DNA of 64,000 nucleotides. Origin: Adiantum capillus-veneris (lineage: Eukaryota > Streptophyta > Polypodiopsida > Polypodiales > Pteridaceae). The stretch covers positions 105,491,912-105,555,911 of the forward strand of contig CM043963.1 of the NCBI GenBank assembly GCA_014529385.2, in the 5' to 3' direction. Under the pieces are notes generated by a model that ran no database searches, had not been told where the DNA came from, and saw only the letters and a program-made list of their open reading frames with translations. Position numbers and translations under genes: made by a program. Of the stretch, positions 32,860-43,272 are shown in pieces. How positions within the stretch are numbered: the first letter of the stretch is position 1; each line of letters starts with the position of its first letter.

Positions 32860-34262
32860 ATCATTCAGTACGAGGAACTCTGTAAGTACTGGTAGGCTTT
32901 GGAGGTGGCTTCTAGAAATCTTTCTCTGTAGTCATTGTTGCCTCTACTTGGTTGCCTATCCACTTCAAATCATGTTTTTGCAACAACCGTTTGAATGGCT
33001 CGAGATCCTGTCCACTCCGCACCTCATCACTTATGGAGTGGAAGGCAAGGAAGGACTTACCTATTGTAGTTATCCACAAATTCCTTACAATCTATTGAGG
33101 TAGCTATATTAACATCTCCATAGGAACCACGAATATGTATGCTTACTGAGTACCCACAAAACCCCAAAGGAACAACAAGAGAACCACTTGCATCCACCAC
33201 AGTACTGCTTTTTATCTTCAAAACATTTCATCACTACTTATGACTATCCCCGGCAAGCATAGGAGCTACCCTTCGGAATACGCTCCAAAAGTTTCCACCA
33301 ACTTGTTGTACAACTCATGATGATCGAGAGCAAGACTTTTATACATGCTTCCTATGTGATGATTGCAGATCCTAAGACTAGCTCTTCATGGGCCCGATGT
33401 AGAAAATATCCTACTCATGGGTACCCAAAAGAGGCTACGAAGGGTTGAGCAAGACACATCAGTTCGTCAGATGAACATGGCAATAGAAAACCAGAATCTT
33501 CCCCGAAACCTTGAAAGCAAGAAAAATCATCCTCCTCATTATAAGCGGTGGCCAATGGTTTTATAGCTGCATGAAAACTAGAAGTTTGAAAACGCTTTGC
33601 TTTCACATTCGAGCCAAAGCACCCTGCTCCATTTGTCCACTCAGATTTCAGACCTGCAAAACTGCAATGTACACCAGAGACCTCTAGGTAGGAATGTCTC
33701 ACAGAGTAAAAAATGATTTCTTTTGTGACCCAAAAGGTGGAGATGCTACCCAAGATGTAAAGACCCTCCTTGAACCTTCTTTTTTCTACAAGCAACTTCG
33801 AAAAATTGAACTCAAAATTATCTCCATTCCGTATAAAGGATTCTTATAAATGGGTGAAGAAGGGCTGTCATCCTTTGGCTCCCTGGCTATGTGGACACGA
33901 ACCGCATCCTTATCCATCCTGTAAGTTTCCTCCACTTCATGGAGCCTCATGAATCTCTTTTTGTGAATGATGGATGTATCCACACACGCCTTTTCTGGAA
34001 ATGAGACAGCAGGGTATGACTTCTCATCCTGGTTAAGTATCACATTAAAGTCGTCTCGCAATGTCTCACCTTTATTAAAGGTTGTATTCATATCAGCCGC
34101 CGCCGGAAGGTTATCAAACCATGTCCCCTTTCCAGATGGAGTAGCAAGGCGTTCCAAACTAGAGCTAAATGGAGAGTGAATAGCCCAAATAGACACATTT
34201 GAAAGTGATCTCATAATACGCTTCATTCTAAAGAGTGCTGCAATCAAACAAAATGTGGTCAT
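32860..34262 (-). pseudogene. Spliced host-type gene remnant, 5' part
   Basis: From the ATG at 34262 the frame is open to about 33796, then shifts by one base near 33815-33830 and continues to a GT donor at 33653. Further exons are visible. 33346-33270 ends 'GG|gtagct', and 33204-33147 starts after 'cag' and ends before 'gtaagc'; the two join exactly in phase across a 65-nt intron. A small block near 33079-33050 follows, and a block at about 32980-32868 has one in-frame TGA. The succession of short introns with good splice signals and matching phase argues for a real former gene. At least one frameshift and one stop indicate a pseudogene. The predicted protein has no motif I can name. No TATA or upstream promoter was identified with confidence. 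Confidence 0.45.
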
Positions 34263-34329
34263 TGCTCTAAACCTTATAGCGTTTTCTTACAAGAGTTCAT
34301 TGCAACTTACACAACAGTGAGCACTTGAT

Positions 34330-34720
34330 TTTCTATGGCCGACGTCGAGGATGGGCTGAAAACTGAAAAACTCTGGCTGATCTAAGGGTTGAATCTGAAA
34401 ACGTTGGGACTATGGCTGAAATCTGTAACTTCTGAAAGCACAAGGGCTGAAAACTAACGGCGATGCAAATCTACTATTGTAGACTAAAAACGTTGATAGG
34501 CTGAGTATGCCGATGAAAAAATGCCATGGATGCTAATGGTGGTACTGCTAGCAAAAACACTAGAGCCTGGTGTTGCTAGTGCTTGTACTAGCAGGTTGTC
34601 ACAAGACGGGCAACACGTACCAACAGAAAAGAACAGACTGAACAACTGAGCACTTCAAATAACAACTGAACTAAAAGAGATGCACGACACACGAGACGAG
34701 GAGTGTTGAAGTTCCACCCC
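34330..34720. repeat. Diverged LTR-like sequence related to element A
   Basis: The words 'gggctgaaaact', 'ggctgaaatctg' and 'aaaacg.t' typical of the element A LTR recur here in degenerate form. No ends or internal region accompany it, so it is probably an old LTR fragment. Confidence 0.45.
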
Positions 34721-35121
34721 AAAGAGCACTACCCCAAACCTTGGCCTCCCTTTCGGTATTTCTTTATATTGCCATCGCCTGTTCTCCATCCTCTGCACCT
34801 CACACGGAGCATGCTAGAGAATGAGCCCTTGGCTCATATTTAAAGGCCCTTGGCCTATGAAAAGCATTTTACATGAAAAGCTATAAACTCAAAAGCATTT
34901 GGTTTAAAAGCGGGTGGCCAAAAGCTGTCAGCACGTTTTGCGAAAATTCGAACAGCTGCCACATGGCATTGTCAGTGCGAATTGCAGGACACTGCCACGT
35001 CAGCATGTCAACGCGTTTTGCGGGAGTTCCGTACAAGAGTTCCATGTAATCACTTTTTACGCTATCTTTTTGTGTGTGTGTGGGTCCAACTTTACTTCTA
35101 ATGACTCGGGCCCCCATCGGA
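34721..35121. other. Flanking sequence left of element B
   Basis: No gene was seen. 'cctttcggtatttctttat' near 34751 is shared with the C/D chromovirus LTR, so a fragment of that LTR family may be present. Confidence 0.35.
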
Positions 35122-35126
35122 CAGGG
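35122..35126. other. Left target-site duplication (caggg) of element B
   Basis: caggg recurs at 56472-56476, more than 21 kb away, immediately after the other end of B. Confidence 0.85.
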
Positions 35127-35222
35127 TGTCATGCCAAGGGCAATGCCCGGTCGTCAAGGACAAGGCCCAAGGGGCCGACTGCTAGTGTGGATAGGGAATG
35201 AGGCACAAGGGGCTATTAAATG
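35127..35222 (+). repeat. 5' LTR of element B, left piece
   Basis: Begins 'tgtcatgccaagggcaatg' and breaks off at the element A insertion; the rest is at 42726-42772. Confidence 0.85.
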
Positions 35223-36438
35223 TGTAAGGTGCAACGGAATGAATGTTTGAACTTTGCTCAAGATGAGTGCTCCTAACTGTGCTCAAGGGTTCCTTTTACT
35301 TATGAAAGGGAGAGGCTTCCGTTCCTTTAGTGAGAGAGTGCAATGGACACAAACAAATTGAATGGACACTGTGAATGGAAGTGCATGAGACTGAGAGATA
35401 GAGAAGAGAATACGACACCAGAGACGTTGTACAACCCTCCTCCGAAGGCCCCACTCTCTATAGCGAGAGCGGTCTACTTATGATTGCACAAATCTCTACA
35501 ATGCTTGGACTTACCGACGATGTCGACGACGATGAGGACGATGACGAGACGGCTGAAATCTGAAAATGCTAAGGCTGGAATCTGCAAATCTTGTATCTGC
35601 TGAATTCTGACTCTATGTCGGCGATGATGTCGATGGCGATGATGTAATGACGATGCGGCGAAAACGCAGATGCTAAAATCTGCGTTTTCCGAGCTGAAAC
35701 TGCAAATTGCGCTAGATCTAACCGTGCGGCGAGGATCTGCTGCGGGAAGGTGAGATTTGCGAGGTTCGGGACTTGATCTGCGAGTGATTTTGTCGCGATG
35801 ATCTGCAAAAACGCTAGGGTTGTTCTGCAAACCAAAAACGCTAGGGCTGAAAACTAACCTTGCGGGGAAATCTGCTAACGCTAGGAAATCTGTTGTGTTG
35901 ATGTGGGAGTCTGCTAACGCTAGGGCTGATCTGCTGTCTACTGTCGTCGGGAATCTGCAAGTGCAAAAACGCTGACTGATCTGGTGCAAAAACGCTAGGC
36001 CTTTTGTTGAGAGAAAACGCCAGAGTTGTCGCGGGGGGTGGTCTTGCTGAGAAGTTGCATGTTCAGCAAGGTATACCTGCTACCTCTTCTGCCAGAAAGT
36101 GCTAGCTCTAGTTTGCTTATATACGAACTTAGCAAAATTGCCCTACCTACTTTCCAACAAAAGTCACTTAAAAATAATAAGTGAAAAATGTCAAAAATTA
36201 GGGAAAATAGGTCTATGCACTGTAAAAATGCTACTGATGGGATCTGATTGGAATTTGATGGTCATGCTATGCAACCCGAGGATATGCATCTAATCTAAGT
36301 GTGTGGACATGCACGGTCTGCGAACAGACTCACAAAAGTGCCAGATCATTTCCTATTCTAGACTGACTTGACTGAACTGAACCTTGATCATGCTGTAGCT
36401 TGTCCACGGACATATAGGGTTGGATGTGTCACGTGACA
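35223..36438 (-). repeat. 3' LTR of element A
   Basis: 1216 bp. It lacks a roughly 45-bp stretch present in the other LTR (about 42027-42070). It is built largely from repeated words such as 'aaaacgctagg', 'ggctgaaatctgc' and 'ctgctaacgctagg'. Confidence 0.85.
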
Positions 36439-36452
36439 TCCCCTCCTTTTCA
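36439..36452 (-). other. Polypurine tract of element A
   Basis: On the minus strand 'gaaaaggagggga' directly precedes the LTR; the ORF of A stops at its edge. Confidence 0.75.
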
Positions 36453-37127
36453 AAGTGAGGTACTGGTACCGAATTGTATGGCGTCGAAGGAGATCTCCAA
36501 TAGCATCCGGAATCCTGGAAGGGACTCTTCGCCGGTCCACTCTGATGTGTGGGTCGTGCGGTACTTGAACTTCATAAAGGTCTGCAACGCTTGCTTCTTT
36601 GGGCCGCGCCGAAAGCGACACAACGTTTTCTGTGGCTCCTTCAATGCTTCAACTTCGTCTAGAGTCATGCTTCTTTCTTCTTCAAGAATCTCCATGGTTG
36701 AAAATTCCTGAAACCATTTCCAACACAAAACCATGAACATACCCATTCCATGTAAAGTGAGTGGAAAAAATCTTGTCTTCCTCAAAGACTGTGCATGCAA
36801 TGTAGATGAACAAAGAGACGGAGTGCCAAACTGTTCACCACACACACGCAAATAATGAGATCGAATCTTTGTCTTTTGATCTAAATCAATGAACTGTGGC
36901 AATTCACAACGGAAATGCCCCTGCTTGGTGCTCATACTTTCTTGTGCTCTATCTACAACTATGTCGTGCCAAGGAAGAGACATGGAATGTGACTTCCTTG
37001 AATGCATACTTTTCAGCTTTTCATGAATAATCCGCATACATCCGTGCTCATTCATGAGTGAAACGTGCTCAATGTACAATATGTCATGCCTAGGAAAAGG
37101 GACCACATAAAGACGTTGACTAAAATA

Positions 37128-37135
37128 CAGGGAAC
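37128..37135. other. Left 8-bp target duplication of the hAT transposon
   Basis: cagggaac here and tagggaac at 40162-40169, seven of eight identical; 8 bp is the hAT signature. Confidence 0.8.
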
Positions 37136-40100
37136 CATAGTTTTTTCATGCGGCAACCATGCGTCTCACTCGGGCAGGTATGGAAGCCCGATATAAGCCC
37201 GATTCAGACCCCCCGAAGATTCCATATGTGGAATACCATATGACACTAAAAAATTAGTGTATATATATATATCTCATAACAAATAGCAATTAAAATTAAA
37301 ACACTAGACTCTAGAGAGTAGCCCAAAGCCACATAATGCATTAAAACATCATAGAAAATGTAGAATCTAGCTACATCAAGGAGTCGGGAGCCGAGAAACA
37401 GATCAAGATCTCTGATCAATAGATACATCAATGAATCATGATCATACTAGATGGCAAAATATGGAGCCTCCAAAACTAACAAGACTGTGTATTGAGTACT
37501 CCAAAATTCAAATGACAAAACATAAATAGAGCCTAGAGGGTGGAGTCCAGCCGCTCGATGCTTAATAGTGAATCCAAAACATAAGTAGAGCTAAGAGGAG
37601 TCAGGACCGAGGCTAGAGCAAAATTCAATGAGCTCTAACTGTCATCAAAGGCCACCTCCTCATCATCACCCTCATCATTCTCATCCTCATCCTTATCCTC
37701 ATCCTCATCCTCATCCCAAGCCTCATCCTTAGCAACGGAGCATGAAGTCCCAATATCACTGGGCACGCTAATCGGAAGAGACTCCATAACATCATCAGTG
37801 CTCTGTGCAATAGCCTCCTGAATCTCCTACAACTCAAGCAAGCGCTTCTCATCCTTCTCTTTGTTAAGTATCTCCAATGTCACCTCCATTCTCTCATAGC
37901 CGCGCTCTTTGATCTTGCATAAGAGTCTCAAGTTGGTGTGTATGTAGACAAGCTTCTCCGTATGAGCAGGAAGTAACCTATTTCTTCTCTTGGTGTGAAT
38001 GAGAGAGAAGGTGCTCCAATTTCTCACATGGAGAGGCACATGTCCCTTGAGAAAGCACCATAAGTACAAGAGTCTGCAATGTGGGCGTGCAAGCCCCAAA
38101 AGTCTCCCACCATTTTACACCCTCTTGCATTCTCTTTGGATCCTTTGCAATAGGATGAGCAAATGACTTTCTTTCAGTGAGGAAAGTGTCCAACTCATCA
38201 ATGAGGGTACCCTGCATGGTCAAATCACCCTTGGTATACCTGTCCAAAAATTTCATCCACCCGTCATGAACCTCACTGTCATTGAATTGCCCTCTTCCTT
38301 GCCATATAGGATGCAACAAGTATCCCACAACATGCAATGGTGTGTGCATCATATTCCATCTATCAACGCATAGGTCCTTGATCTCTTGCATCCTTGCCAC
38401 ATCAATACCTTGCATGTTTTGAATTTGCTCAACCATGCGATCCGTAAGCTCATACACAAGCCCCATGGTGGCTCCTTCCCTATTAGCCAAACGAAGTATC
38501 TTCAAGATAGGAGCACAAATCTTCAAAATCAACTTGGACTCTTGCCAAAAGGATGCATTAAACACAATGTCCGAGACCACTATGGCCTTTGCAATCCTGG
38601 ATGCCTTCATTTTCACAAATTTTGCATCAATCATAAGCCTACGCACACCTTGCATACATCTCTCATCCACAAGACTAGCCAACATGATGAAGTAGTAGGC
38701 AAATCGAGTGGCCGATGGCTTCAACAATTCCTTCTTGCTAAGCATTCGAAACAATGTCAAGACAGTAAACTTCCTTGTGACAAATGTGACAACCTTTGTT
38801 GCATCTTCAAGAATTTTTGCAATCCAAGGGAGCTTCCCAATATCCTCAAACAAGAGGTCCAAACAATGGCATGCGCACCTCGTGAAAAAAATGTATTTCC
38901 ATTTCTCTTCCACCATTTGCCCGGCCCCAACACAATTAGTTGCATTGTCCATGCATACCTGCACAACATTGGAGGGTCCTACTCCAATAATCACATCCTT
39001 AAGCTGCTTGAAAATAAATTCTGATGTCTTTGTCTCCCTAGATGTGTCCACAGATTTCAAAAACACAAAACCATGTATAGAGCATGCAAGAAAGTTAATG
39101 ATAGACCTGCGTCTAGTGTCAGACCATCCATCACATACAATTGTGCATCCATGTTTTTTCCATTTCTCGCGCACACCCATGATCTTATGACCAATGCATT
39201 TGACCTCATCATTTAACTCTGTGGTGCGCAAAGCATTGTATGTGGGAGGCACATAAGATGGACCAACTTGTCCAATTGCCTTGACCATTTCTAAAAAGAA
39301 AAGACTCCGCACTTTCCATTCAGGAATGTCCTCTGCATAAAAAACCCTGCACAAGGCTTGATCTGCTTGCTTGCGTGCTTGCAAGCTAAATGCACTTGCC
39401 AAGGGCCCTTGTGCAACCTTCCTCTTCTTGCTCGAGGACCCCACATTTGATTTGGAAGCCGAAGTCCCAGTGGCACTTACATGAGCACTCCCTGATGCAT
39501 GTGTACTCATTGAGCCACCAAGGCATCTACAAATGCATTTGGGTCCTTCCCATCATTCTGTACATCTACATGAAATCTTGTGACCACCTCTTTGACGTCC
39601 TCTGGCACCAGTCCACATGGGCCTACACCATAGCCGGAGAGGGACAATAAATGTGCACGAATACGGGAGGGACCGCCGTCCCTAGTATGCCCACAATACT
39701 TGCATTTACATGTAAATTGCCCTTTCTTTTGAGGCTTCAATTGTTCTACATACTGCCATTTGGGACGCTTCACTCGGCCCATATGGATTCTGCAAACTTG
39801 CAAGGTGTACACTGCAAACCTTGACAAAGTGGAGGCCTCACGAGTAACGGACGGCGTAGGTGAAGAATCAGCCGCGCGCGGGAGAGTGTGTGGGCACTGG
39901 GTAGGGCTCCCGGCCCGTGGTCTCGAGTCCTATCGACTCTCAAGCTCCGATGGGGACTCTCTGTGCAGAAACGGGAACGTTGCAGGTTTTTAATAAATCG
40001 CGCAGAGGCGTTTTGGGCCACATTTGAGAAATTGGGGTTTTTTTTGCTAGCGCGTCAAAAACTGCCCTGCTCGTGTCCGAAAACAGCAACCATGCGGCAA

Positions 40101-40161
40101 CCATGCGCGCACGCGTGAGGAAGTCCGATTGGGCAATCGGACGCGTCTGTAAAAAACTATG
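37136..40161 (-). mobile_element. hAT DNA transposon with BED-finger transposase, 3.0 kb
   Basis: Terminal inverted repeats 'catagtttttt' (left) and 'aaaaaactatg' (right) lie inside an 8-bp duplication. A minus-strand transposase pseudogene fills most of the interior. 'gcggcaaccatgcg' also occurs near both ends (37150 and 40092), a subterminal motif in the same orientation on the plus strand. Confidence 0.85.
37635..39827 (-). pseudogene. hAT transposase (BED finger, DUF659-type, hAT dimerisation region)
   Basis: The first block (39782-39507) is a BED zinc finger: Cys-Lys-Tyr-Cys followed by His and Cys, with Gly-Gly-x-x-Arg-Ile. A one-base frame change at 39508 leads into the main block (39510 to about 38025). 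This has the DUF659-like start of the RNase H-fold core, Cys-Asp-Gly-Trp-Ser-Asp, and Cys-x-x-His-Cys-Leu-Asp-Leu. A second one-base loss near 38020 separates it from the C-terminal dimerisation segment (Asn-Trp-Ser-x-Phe-Ser-x-Ile-His-x-Lys-Arg-Arg-Asn-Arg-Leu). A TAG at 37827 (probable former CAG) precedes an acidic Asp-Glu tail ending at 37635. Three lesions mean no functional enzyme. Confidence 0.82.
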
Positions 40162-40815
40162 TAGGGAACGATCACGAATGAAACACTCGAACAATGCGTG
40201 CTGACTAATCATGCGAACACATAATACTTCCTGTGGGGGTTCTTTGGACCTAGGCTCGAGAGCCAAGATTGGTGCTTTGTAATTGATTGTCTCTGCAATG
40301 AGGTTAGCTGCACTAGAGAAAGTATCAAGTAACACATCATCCTTGTGAACACTCACATCATCTTCATGCAAATCATCATGCTTGTGAGAAATCACATCTT
40401 GATCATCATGCAAATCATCATGCTCATCATTATCATGCAAATCATCATGCTTGTCATTATCATTTAAATCATCATCATGCAAATCATGTGTGTCATGCTT
40501 GGGAGAAGAAGAGACTGAGAGAGTCTCTTTTTCCCGATTCTGTGCAAACTGCACCTGCACGATAGAAAAGAGTCGCAAGAACTCTTTCATGTGTTCTTCG
40601 CTCTGTTCTTGTCTTGCTTTGTTCTCACGATCAAATTCTGCTTCTCTTTCTTTGTTCTCGCGATTCAATTTGGCTTGACTTTCTTTGTTCTCGCGATGCA
40701 ATTTGGCTTGACTTTCTTTGGCTTCCAAGTCGTACTTACGCTCTATGGCTGCCACTCTTTCTTCGTAGTCACGATCTATGGCTGCCATTCTTTCTGCGAA
40801 CTCCTTGTCCATCAT

Positions 40816-41451
40816 CCTTTGTCGAAAGCCTCCATAGGAGTTAGTGCAATCCTTGGCGTAGATGGGGAAGGGGAAGGGTCGGAAAAACCTCCTGGTGGGG
40901 AAAACTCTTCTTCGCGCCTCTCATGCTCATCACCTCTAAGAGAAGTATCCATTCCGCTTCGAGTGATGACCATCCACTGAAGTCGTGGGTTCTTGTGGTC
41001 TTGGGTTCTTAAGTTCACGAGGAACTTGGGTTCTTGAGTTCTTTAGGGGTCCTGAGGTTCTTGGGGTTCCTGTGGGTCGTGAGGGTCTTGGGGTTCTTGA
41101 GGTTCTTGTGGTTCTTCTTTCGCTTGCAATCTGTGTTAGAGAAGGATCTTCTCTTCACCTGAGTTCTGCTCTTTTCCGCGGGCGCACCCCTTGGCGGCCT
41201 TGCGCTCACACCAAGGTTGCTTTTTCCCACCTCACGTCGATTGGCCGGCCGCTAAGTGCACGGTCCGCTCTCAATGAGTGAAAAGAGGCACAAGGGGAGG
41301 CTGGACAAGCCCTTCTTTCTTGGGATTCCTGTCACTCTTCAAAAACACGATTAGGAATCGACACGCCCAAGTGGTCTTGGGTTACGTGCGACCGCAACAA
41401 GCAAAAAAAATTATGTGGTTCTTCCCTTGAGTGATACAAAACACTGCCAAA
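40816..41451 (-). other. Leader of element A
   Basis: Between primer site and the ORF start. A Gly/Leu/Val-type repeat word 'gttcttg.ggttc' is abundant at 40980-41120. Coding-like Pro/Ser-rich sequence just upstream of 40860 in another frame may be an earlier start of the ORF. Confidence 0.45.
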
Positions 41452-41463
41452 GCTCTGATACCA
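41452..41463 (-). other. Primer-binding site of element A (initiator Met tRNA)
   Basis: Minus strand TGGTATCAGAGC, one base from the 5' LTR. Confidence 0.9.
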
Positions 41464-41464
41464 A

Positions 41465-42720
41465 TGTTAGGTGCAACGGAATGAATGTTTGAACTTTGCT
41501 CAAGATGAGTGCTCCGAACTGTGCTGAAGGGTTCCTTTTACTTACGAAAGGGAGAGCCTTCCGTTCCTTTAGTGAGAGAGTGCAGTGGACACAAACAAAG
41601 TGAATGGACACTGTGAATGGAAGTGCATGAGACTGAGAGATAGAGAAGAGAATACGACACCAGAGACGTTGTACAACCCTCCTCCGAAGGCCCCACTCTC
41701 TATGGCGAGAGCGGTCTACTTATGATTGCACAAATCTCTACAATGCTTGGACTTGCCGACGATGTCGACGGCGATGAGGACGACGACGAGACGGCTGAAA
41801 TCTGAAAATGCTAAGGCTGAAGTCTGCAAATCTTGTATCTGCTGAATTCTGACTCTATGTCGGTGACGATGTCGATGGCGACAATGTAACGACGACGCGC
41901 TGAAAACACAGATGCTAAAATCTGCGTTTTCCGAGCTGAAACTGCAAACTGCGCTAGATCTAATCGTGCAGCGAGGATCTGCTGCGGGAAGGTGAGATCT
42001 GTGAGGTTCGGGACTTGATCTGTGAGTGCTAAAGGCTGAAAGCTGAAAACGCTGGTCCTATGGCTGATTCTATCGCGATGATTTGCAAAAAAGCTAGGGT
42101 TGTTCTGCAAACCAAAAACGCTAGGGCTGAAAACTGACCTTGCTGGGAAAGCTGCTAACGCTAGAAAATTTGCTGTGTTGCTGTGGGAGTCTGCTAACGC
42201 TAGGGCTGATCTGCTGTTTACTGTCGCCTAGAATCTACAAGTGCAAAAACATTGGCTGATCTGGTGCAAAAATGCTAGGCCTTCTGTTGAGAGAAAACGC
42301 AAGAGTTGTCGCGGGGGTTGGTCTTGCTGAGAAGTTGCGTGTTGAGCAAGGTGCTCCTGCTGCCTCTTCTGCCAGAAAGTGCTAGCTCTAGTTTGCTTAT
42401 ATACAAACTTAGCAAAATTGCCCTACCTACTTTCCAACAAAAGTCACTTAAAAATAATAAGTGAAAAATGTCAAAAAATTGGGGAAAATAGGCCTATGCA
42501 CTGTAAAAATGCTACTGTTGCGATCTGACTGGAATCTGATGGTCATGCTGTGTGCAACCTGAGGATATGCATCTAATCTAAGTGTATGGACATGCACGGT
42601 GTGCGAAAAAACTCACAAAAGTGCCAGATCACTTCCTATTCTAGATTGACTTGACTGAATTGAACCTTGATCATGCTGTATCTTGTCCACGGACACATAG
42701 GGTTGGATGTGTCACGTGCA
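41465..42720 (-). repeat. 5' LTR of element A
   Basis: 1256 bp, partner of 35223-36438 with scattered substitutions and a roughly 45-bp extra segment. Right flank taatg is the target duplication. Confidence 0.85.
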
Positions 42721-42725
42721 TAATG

Positions 42726-42772
42726 GGTGGTTGGGAGGATCATTCTCATGCAGCTCCACCCAGGGCTTTACA
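42726..42772 (+). repeat. 5' LTR of element B, right piece
   Basis: Ends '..cagggctttaca', the same end as 56471. Confidence 0.85.
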
Positions 42773-42773
42773 C

Positions 42774-42785
42774 TGGTATCAGAGC
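42774..42785 (+). other. Primer-binding site of element B (initiator Met tRNA)
   Basis: TGGTATCAGAGC one base after the LTR, plus strand, fixing the orientation of B. Confidence 0.9.
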
Positions 42786-43240
42786 TCAGGGGAGGAAAGA
42801 GCTATGGAAGAGGGGGGAAAGACCTTGCATGCTGGCTTCAGGAGGACGTGCAAGGAGGGGCCAGCTGAGGGCGGAGCTGCAGGATTAACCCCTTATATGG
42901 GGATCGTCATGACGGGCTCAAGCACCCAACACGGAGCGTGGTGTGCAAACCGGCTAAGCAAGAGGATCACGGGGTCGAAGGCCGTGTGCAGGGCCGCTAG
43001 TGATGAGGACGAGGGCAAGATCGAGATGCACAAAAGCGGATGGAGGCGGGCTCGTTAGGGTCGCCCGGCACCAAGTAATCGTTTGCGACACAGGGACAAG
43101 CCCCTGTTCGCAATAGCATGCTCTCTGCGTGTGTTTGTCTCCCTCGCGCAGTCTCTGTCGCCCGCCATGGTTGGGGTTGGGGTTCTTCGTTTTCCATTTG
43201 GGGGGCCGCCCACAGTCAAAGGGTTGCCACCCTTCAAAGA

Positions 43241-43241
<1 letters not shown>

Positions 43242-43272
<31 letters not shown>
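43242..43272. repeat. Homopolymer of 31 C
   Basis: An uninterrupted poly-C run flanked on both sides by 'ccttcaaaga', a direct repeat of ten bases. Confidence 0.9.

Larger units (their letters stand above)
36450..40815 (-). pseudogene. Uncharacterised ORF of element A, split by a hAT transposon
   Basis: The N-terminal part (40815-40170, about 215 codons from an ATG pair) starts with a strong coiled coil of Glu/Lys/Arg/Ala heptads containing a repeated Asn-Lys-Glu-x unit (residues 1-85). A stretch of repeated His-Asp-Asp-Leu-His units (about 110-155) follows, then a globular segment. The C-terminal part (37127-36450, about 226 codons) carries on in the same frame once the hAT and one TSD copy are disregarded, and ends at the purine tract. 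The full protein would have had about 440 residues. No gag, zinc knuckle or enzyme motif is present. A coiled coil could mean self-assembly or binding to an autonomous element's gag; that is inference. The hAT insertion destroys it here. Confidence 0.6.
35223..42720 (-). mobile_element. Element A: non-autonomous LTR retrotransposon with its own uncharacterised ORF
   Basis: LTRs at 35223-36438 and 41465-42720 start 'tgt[at]aggtgcaacgg' and end 'cacgtg(a)ca'. The duplications are aaatg (left) and taatg (right), one mismatch. The minus orientation follows from an initiator-Met tRNA primer site beside the right LTR and a purine tract beside the left. The 5-kb interior, less the 3-kb hAT insertion, is only about 2 kb and codes for one protein without gag, protease, RT or integrase motifs. 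It therefore resembles a LARD/TRIM-like element that carries a private gene. Confidence 0.82.

Noticed and set aside
42651-43058. 135-codon open frame at the element B 5' LTR boundary
   Set aside because: It spans the A LTR end, the TSD, the B LTR and its primer site, so it cannot be an ancestral gene.
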